Assembly: GCA_003586115.2 (NCBI GenBank)
Contig: QVOM02000034.1
Coordinates: 130,359,936 to 130,423,935, forward strand
Reading direction: 5' to 3'
DNA: 64,000 bases
Origin: Salvator merianae
Taxonomy: Eukaryota; Chordata; Lepidosauria; Squamata; Teiidae
The notes under the pieces were generated by a model that was given only the letters and a program-made list of their open reading frames with translations, had not been told where the DNA came from and did no database searches. This document shows positions 57,050 to 64,000 of this stretch, one piece after another; the first letter of the stretch is position 1, and each line of letters opens with the position of its first letter. The position numbers and the translations under genes are program-made.

Positions 57050-57850
57050 CTTTCCAGATGGGGGAGGGGTTGCATTTCCACAGAAGGAATAGGTATGCAG
57101 CTTGAGGGTCCTTCTGGACTTGTCTCTGTCACTGGAGGCTCAAGTGACCTCTGTGGCAAGCAGTGCTAACTACCAGCATTAGCTGGTGTACTCGCTATGC
57201 CCATGCCTGGATAGGGACAGTCTGGCCATTGTGATCCATGCCCTGATGACTTCACGTTTAGATTACTATAACGCACACGCTATGTGGAGTTACCCTTGTA
57301 TCTGGTCTGGAAGCGGCAGCTGATGCAAAATGCAACAGCGAGGTTGTTGAACAGAGAGCTCCCTTGAGCACATGTAAACCGATGCTTCAATAATTGCAAT
57401 GGTTGCCAGTTACCTAGTGGCCCCGATTCAAGGTTTTATGGTAGATCTATAAAGCTTTAAACAACTTGAGGAGAGTTTGCTGCACTCCATGTGATGGCAC
57501 CTTCAGATGTTTGTGAGGTACTTACTGTTTTATCTTTTAGATGCCTGTTGAAAATGTATTTATTCAGACATTCCCAGTGATGTCTGCCTTGTGACCTCCC
57601 CTGCCCCAGTTTTTAATTGTGCTTTTAGCTTTTGCTATTTTGGGGAGATTGTTTCAGAATATTTTATCCATTTTATTTTTTATTGTAATGACCTGCCCTG
57701 GGACCTCTTGGTGAAGGGCAGGATATAAATTTTAACAGTTTATATTTTATTGTAAACTGCTTTGGGATTTTGTTATGAAAATGCAGTGTAGAAATGTTTT
57801 TAATAACAATAACAATAATGATAATGATAACAATAATACTACAATAAAAT
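57050..57850 (+). mobile_element. L2-clade LINE, 3' fragment, decayed
   Basis: Sense copy. The region ggtccttctggacttgtctc corresponds to 'LGVLLDS'. The region ttagattactataacgcaca corresponds to 'LDYCNA', and ctggaagcggcagctgatgc follows. The 3' end is acctgccctgggacctcttg, then gtgaagggcaggatataaat, then an (AAC/AAT)-rich tail at 57811-57842. Frames are broken. Confidence 0.85.
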
Positions 57851-59239
57851 GAATAGAAAATTTTACTTTAGAGTCTTGCGTTAAATTTGTACCTTCAACA
57901 TTTTTTTGTTCTTATGTTAAAAAGCCAGATGTTCAAATGACACAAGTGTACATTCTGTTCCTTTCCCAAGCGAGAAAACAATTTGCTGCTTCAGCATTGT
58001 ACTGTGTTATTACCTTCTGAGCTAGCAAGCGAAATCTTTGCTTGTAGAGTATCGTAACTCAGTAATTTGATTAAAGCTTCTTTTTTAAGTTTGTCACTTG
58101 CAACAGCTGCAGAGCAACTACTCCTGTGAGTTTTGCTTTCTAAAATATCAGGCTATTTGCTTTACCTGTGTTATGGGGATGCCATCAAGTGTGGTATTGA
58201 ACTGTTCTATCTAACTTAGTATCTTCTGTCCTGACATCATTTTGTATATATCTGTGTCCCTGTCTGTGGCCACAGGTGATGGTCATATGTTTCTTGTAAG
58301 ATGAAGCTCAGTTTCTGCAAGGGCACCGTTGTTGCCACCCACCCCAGTGTTCACTTGGTCCACTTGGACAGTTATTTTTTTTAAATTGCTGACCTTTCAG
58401 TGTCAGTTTTGATTTAAATGGGGGTGGGATGCAGACTGAAAATGTTCAATCAGTTTAGATGCTAAGAAGCTTGTGAGTCAGACTGCTGCTGGAAACTAAG
58501 ACGCAGAATAGGCATTCCTTTATAGTACACTCATGCACGTATTTAGGGGGAGCTCTTTTCAAATGGAGACAATACAAACATAATAAATGGAAGGGAAGGT
58601 TCATCTCCCTCATGACTCAATCCTTCTCAAACGACATTATTATTGACTGGACCATTGGTTGCCAAAAAGAAAAATCAATTTTAGAAGTAGTTGCTTGGCC
58701 ACAGCTCATGGTACTAACCCTGCACAGACAGGCTGATTTTATCAGCTATCTGAAGACTAATTTCCACCATTAGCCAGAAATGAAGTAGAAATTATGGGTA
58801 TGTCAAAGATGTCTTAGTATTTCTTTCCTTTCTTTTTCTCTTTTTCATTCTGTGACTTTAAAATGCTTTTTTGTCTCCTCTGAGTCAGTCGTTTTCCAGC
58901 ATGATGAGGTTATGTCCTCCATGTACCTCAAACCTCTTTTGGTGTTGACTGATGTTCCCTAAGAATTCTGGAACCCCCAACATTGTCTGCTTGTTTAAAC
59001 CCTTCTTACCTGGCCTCTCTTGATTCTCTCTAAAATTTTCTTTGCAAACATACAGTGAGATCTTTTATGTGGTGATACCATGTCTAGTGGGATCAATTGG
59101 TTTTAATGTAAAACTTGGTGTTAGGGGAACCATGTCTAAATATTCCATTATCCACTCTCTTATAATTGTGTTGGCTGGATCTCCCTTCAATTACACTGAC
59201 CTGAATGAGGAATTGTCCTCCCTCAAAGTAAGCTGGTGA
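57851..59239 (+). other. ACBD6 intron, nothing recognised
   Basis: No gene or classified repeat is recognised. Confidence 0.4.
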
Positions 59240-60850
59240 AGAAAAGCTGCCTAGATTCAAAGAGGTGTGCCAGCAAGAGTTCCCCATGGAATGCAATACT
59301 ACAAATCAAAACTGACATCTGCAGTGCTCCAGACAGGGTTTCTCGTGGAGTTCAATGCTGAAACACACAAATGCCATATAATGGGTTTGCAGTACATCCC
59401 AACCACCCCAGATAGGATTACCGTGGATAAAGCAGCAAACTGAGTAGAAACGATAGGAAAAATAATGACTTTACCTTTGATGAATTCTAGAGAAGATGAA
59501 GATGGTGGGTGAGTGGGTAGGATGATCCAGGAGATAGAGGGAGCTGGAGAGTCATAGGGAGAAGTGGGGGTCTTTGAGCTGTCTTCCTCCTCCTCCCCCT
59601 CATCCCTGGAAGTCTTCCTCCACAGACTCAACTGAAGATACTGAATAAGATGGACTTGGGTTTCTTGGTGTCAGTCCCAGGTGATCCTAGTTGCTCACTC
59701 CTAGATGACTTCACTGACTTGAAAAAGGCATGCAGAATTTATTGTCCAATTTTCTGATGAAGGAGGTGTTGAGCATCTCTATAGGAGTGAAATACCTTTC
59801 TATGGGCATCCAGACTGCCGTCCATAAAATGATGGAGCTCTAGCACATACTGATATTTGTTTATTATTTGCATAATTTATTATTTATGTAGCTCTGCAGT
59901 CAATTTCAGCATCTAGTTATTGGGTTATGAGACCTGGGCTGCTTCTCTTCCTGTTCCATCTCCTGCTTGATTTCACTGGCCAATGCTATCAGCTTCTCAA
60001 GCAGTGTATTTCCACAAGCTTCCTCACATGCTCCTTCACCTTTGATATGAAATAGCTACAGAACTGCTCTGTTAAGACTATCTGTATGACCTTGTCGATG
60101 GGGAAGAGGAGACCATCAGAGGTTCTCTGAGATTATACTATTAAGCAGATCGATCATTTTGTGTGCCTTTGGTTGTGTCAGCTAAGGTTCAGGGGCAAGG
60201 GTTAGGCATGTGTATTTTATGCTATTTCTCTTCTCACAATTTGGTTAATTTGGGCCAAAACCTTGCCTTCCAAATTGAACAAGCTATTGCTGGTAGCACC
60301 AAAAAAGAGACTCCCTCTCACCAGAGGCACCCCCCCATCTTCTTTTTAAATGCACAGTACATTTCCCTAAGGAGGAATATCCTTCAGACCTAGGGTTACA
60401 TAAAAAGAGAGTCAGTGAGAATTGGGGGTGGACAGAAATCCCAATCTTAAGACTCTGAAGGAGAGAGAAGGCACCAGTCTTTCTGCTACTTTGTTGATGA
60501 TTTTACTGACAAAATATTGTCTGTAAAAGACAGCATATGTTATTCCATATTTATTAGGAGCAAGTCAGATTCTTCCACAATCCAATAGACCCTGCCAGAC
60601 TTTTTTTCATCAGGTGCTGGTAGAAAGAGCAGGAATGCCCTACTTAGAACATGAACGTCTCCATCTTGGTTTTGAAGACTCAATGCTTAAGATTTTAAGG
60701 ATCCTTCATATCTGACTTGGGGTGACTGGTGTAGTTCCACAAGAGGTTGAGATTCCACCTCAATGGATTGCAAAGTTTCCCTGGCTATTTCTCTGCTAGT
60801 AAGATCTGTCTTACCGCAGAGTGACAATTTGCTTCGTAATAGTCAATAAT
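59240..60850 (-). other. Unclassified stretch with ORF-like remnants
   Basis: The minus strand keeps protein-like pieces that are not obviously chance: DEGEEEEDSSKTPTSPYDSP (59.58 kb), an LLEKLIALASEIKQEMEQEE helix-like stretch (59.98 kb), and SDGLLFPIDKVIQIVLTEQF (60.10 kb). An Ala/Phe/Trp-rich line (LVLPAIACSIWKARFWPKL) lies near 60.27 kb. The pieces read in the same direction but in different frames with stops between them. I do not recognise a family; a decayed retroelement gag-like region is one possibility. No LTR, primer site or RT was found. Confidence 0.25.
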
Positions 60851-62199
60851 CCCTTTAAGCAATGCAAGCACTGTGGTTTGGTCATTTTCTGAATTCAGAT
60901 CACTATAAAACTGGAAAACAACTTATTTTTGCAAATCAGTTTTGTTTCATAATTTTTTGAAACAATGGAGAAGAATTAATTTACCCAGAAATACAAGTTG
61001 CATTTGATGTAAAAAACAAACAAACAAATTTTGAATTATTTTATGTAAGTTGGTTTCTATTAGCCAACAATATATTATTTATTCTCCAGTGGTGTTTGTT
61101 CCCCACATATTTAATCTACATTTGAATCTGTTTTAAAAGTAAGAGTGTTGTCTATCAGTATGAAGTGATCAGTCTGAGTTTTAGTAATCTGAAAAAATAT
61201 CATGAGAAAAGCAAGTCAGCATTGCTTCTGCTTTTCTGCTTTTCAGCATGCAATTGTTTCCAAAGCTGTTTCTCTCTTGTGTCCCATACAGAAAGACTTA
61301 GCTTTGTTGAATTCTAGGGACTCATTTTTGAGTAGATACTGTGGGTTGAGCAACAGTGCTTAATTTTTAAGGTTTGTAGCTTGCCCCAAGATTAATCTGT
61401 TGCATCGATCATGGCGTAAGTTAAACCCAGACAATAATTAAAGCTGAAGAGTTGATTAGGGCTTTTTGTTTGGTTGCTTGGTCTTTGCTGTTTTTGCCCA
61501 TGCCATCCAGACAGTGTGCCAAATTTATATCCCACCTGAAATTATTTTATTTGCAAATACATTTAAAAAACATCTACCAGAATCAATGACAGTCTTGTGT
61601 TGATCATATTGACTAGGGGCAATAGAAGAACCAATAGCAGGAGATCCTTCTTTGTTTCTTCTCTTGTTCTGCAGATTGGGAAACTGATAGTTCTCAAAAC
61701 TGTATCTTTCCTTCATCCTAACTCCTTGTTTCCTCTCTCCTGAAACATGGACCTATGTGGCTTATAGCATAGGCTTAGACAGAGTGCTTAGACAACATTC
61801 AGACAAATTCTAGCTCACAGGTAACTGGGATATACCCAACCACCACCTGGCTGTCAGTTCTAAACTCTGAGTAGAATACGGAGAATCCTTGCTTTCCGTT
61901 TATTTCACTATCCAGTTCCATCCTTAATTTTCAAGTAACCTTTCCCTGGTTCTCACCTACTTTAACCTTCTTTTTCCCCGATAGTCCCAAAGACTTTATC
62001 TGTGTTTTAACAAAACCAGCCTGACTGAAACACACTCTCACTAGTTCTTAAATGGCTTCTATCTCACTCATTTCTGTACCGCTCTTTCTGAATCTAACTG
62101 GCTGCTAGCCAAGGTAGTGATGGAGGGATCCTGCTTGTCATTTAACATGTATTTTTAATAGTGTTTTAAAAAGTTTTTATAGTTTCCCCATCTTATTTC
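60851..62199 (+). other. ACBD6 intron, nothing recognised
   Basis: A short (AAAC)n patch lies at 61011-61027. No gene or classified repeat is recognised. Confidence 0.4.
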
Positions 62200-62285
62200 A
62201 TTCATAGTATTTTTAGTATCTTTGTAAGCTGTCTTGAGCTATAATGTTTGGTGAAAAGCTGAGATAACGATTCAATAAATTTGTC
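62200..62285 (+). mobile_element. L2-like 3' tail fragment
   Basis: The sequence tttgtaagctgtcttgagct, then ataatgtttggtgaaaagct, then gataacgattcaataaat resembles the terminal part of L2/CR1-like 3' ends ('aagctgccttgag...gggatataaataaa'). Very short and tentative. Confidence 0.4.
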
Positions 62286-62529
62286 TCTGTTCATCACTCC
62301 AAAGATGCTGTTTGCATTTCCAGAGAACCATTGATCAGCAACAGGAGGAGATTGCATTAAAATTAAAATACAAGCATTCAAGTGGCAACCTCCCTGACAA
62401 TGGTACATCACTCTGAGACTTTCTAGAGTTTTTCAATTGAAGAGTAATTACTTTGGTTTGGTTTTCAGTGTTTGGTTTTCAGTCCCACAATAATGTGTGT
62501 TTGGCCTGCAGACGCAAACATTTCAGATT

Positions 62530-62625
62530 TGGCTTCTTCTCCTTCTCCTCCTTCTCCTCCTCCTCCTCCTCTTCTTCTTCCTCCTCCTCCTCCTCCTCCT
62601 TCTCCTTCTCCTTCTCTTCCTCATC
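62530..62625. repeat. (CTC/CTT)n pyrimidine tract
   Basis: About 95 bases of CTC, CCT and CTT trinucleotides on the + strand. Frames across it give poly-Ser, poly-Phe or poly-Pro artefacts. Confidence 0.95.
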
Positions 62626-64000
62626 CTCTGACATCCAGTTTTCCTCCTGTGGATTAGCTACAGAATTTCATGCTAGAGCTTACTGGAGGCACCAAGAAAA
62701 GAAGATATTTTTTAAAAGACAGCAGTATACCGAGAGGTGCAAGGATAGTTTTTGCCTGCCAACACTTGGATTTTCCCCCTTCACTTTCTCAGTTTAGCTA
62801 TTCCAGGAAGCCCTTTGAAGACTGCAAGCATATATGCCCATATACTTTACTGTGCTGCCAATGGTTGCGAAATCCATTAGCCAAAAAGAAGGAGAGATCT
62901 GCTTAGTGACAGAGCAGAGCTTTCTGCATTAAAGCTTTGATTCCGTGCCAGTCATGGTTATTAGAAATGGCACAGCTCCACATTTCCCTCTCAGGTCTCT
63001 CTCAAGAATGCAGGTTGGCAGCAGGTTGAATGCTAAGTGGACAGCGCTCAGCAGATGCTGTTTAAGTTTTCTGGGGAGGAACTAAAAAACCCTTTCACTT
63101 TTAGCACAAACCCTTTAAAAAACACACAAGTTTTTACTGGAACTTTAAAACAGAGTATTTTTAGATACTACAGAAATTTACCCTTGTTTGTGCTCTAGCT
63201 TTTAGATAGAAACAGGTAGCACTACAAAACACAGTGGATTTTCTTAACTCTAATTTGGTGTTTCTTTGTGGGGGTCTAAAATTACTTGAATTGTGAAAAA
63301 GCTTTAGCTGTTGACTAATGCGTATGTAGTATTTTCTTGCTGTACAGAAATCAGTTTCGGGTTTTGTAATAGAGATGTCTTGCTTCCTTTATTTCCTGTT
63401 AATAACAGTTGGATGGTTAATGTTTAGAAGAGTACCTGAAAGCAGAGAATAGGTTTATTGTATCGTAAAAGGAGACATTTATTTTCACGTTTAACATTGT
63501 ATCATCCAGTCCTAAATCCGACTGCATTTGGGAATCTTCTGTTCCTTAATATTCAGTTGTGCTTATGTATACTCAGAAACCTATGATATTTATTCTCATA
63601 CATATGGTTCCAGACTTTCTTGTATGCACAGTTTAGTGCCAGAGGGCAAGCTGCACTAGAGAGCAAGCCCAAGGAATTCTGGGTGTTTCTTTTTGATCCA
63701 GGAGCCATTTTCCTACTTTTGTACAATGAAAAGGTCATTTTGGAAATAGGGAGAACAAGCAAGTTCTGCATGTAGTTTTGTGTGATTTGGGCTGTTCTAA
63801 TAAGTGGCCTTGTATTCTGAGAGAAATCCTGCCTATGCACTCTTGCCATATATTGGCTGAGATGCAGCACTTTGAATCCAGCTTGCTTTCTTCCATTGAC
63901 TTGCATTAAGAGGCCAGTTCATCAGTCTACCCAATGAAAGTCCATGGACCATACAAGTCAGTCAGATTTTTAGATGTGGTTCATCTATTGTATAGTTTTA
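62626..64000 (+). other. ACBD6 intron, nothing recognised
   Basis: No gene, RNA or classified repeat is recognised. The final ACBD6 exon is not inside the window. Confidence 0.45.

Noticed and set aside
62453..62797. Serine- or proline-rich frames
   Set aside because: These are artefacts of the CTC/CTT tract at 62530-62625.

Overview
The window looks like intronic DNA of a vertebrate, most likely a squamate reptile (lizard or snake). It is A+T-rich with three short spliced exons. Its repeats combine CR1 and L2 LINEs, a BovB (RTE) LINE fragment, and a tRNA-derived SINE whose 3' part resembles the BovB 3' end, as in Sauria-type SINEs. The squamate assignment is an inference from that combination; no search was run.

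Only one host gene is recognisable, ACBD6 (acyl-CoA-binding domain containing 6), on the + strand. Three consecutive internal exons are present: 402-484, 27245-27350 and 44012-44101. All have consensus splice sites and they join in frame (83 + 106 + 90 nt, about 93 residues). They cover the linker after the acyl-CoA-binding domain and the first part of the ankyrin-repeat region. The first exons (ACB domain) lie to the left of the window and the last ankyrin exon(s) to the right. Everything else is the introns: end of one (1-401), 26.8 kb, 16.7 kb and at least 19.9 kb.

Intron 485-27244 holds L2 fragments (5.5, 8.2, 11.3 and 17.2 kb), a hAT-type MITE with target duplication (7.1 kb), an unexplained ATG-started 130-codon ORF with a hydrophobic segment (9.3 kb), a nested composite (12.25-15.13 kb), a SINE (17.8 kb), two foldback elements (18.1 and 19.2 kb), a long decayed L2 with endonuclease and RT remnants (22.0-24.9 kb) and a CR1 end (25.1 kb). 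The composite is a Tc1 transposon inserted in a CR1-like ORF1/ORF2 segment, itself bracketed by A+T-rich inverted repeats.

Intron 27351-44011 holds a CR1 3' end (28.2 kb), a multi-hairpin MITE (29.9-30.3 kb), a 3.3-kb CR1 with an apparent 11-bp target duplication (31.2-34.5 kb), another CR1 (35.2-36.3 kb), an L2 lying between two CR1 pieces and ending in a long GAAA tract (38.4-40.4 kb), and a 132-bp near-perfect hairpin (41.2 kb).

The last intron holds a BovB fragment (48.5 kb), L2 pieces (47.9, 49.7, 51.9-53.6, 56.0, 57.1 and 62.2 kb), a foldback (55.7 kb) and a stretch with ORF-like remnants of unknown origin (59.3-60.9 kb). I found no complete new gene system. The most unusual items are the nested inverted-repeat composite, several long foldback elements, and the 9.3-kb ORF.
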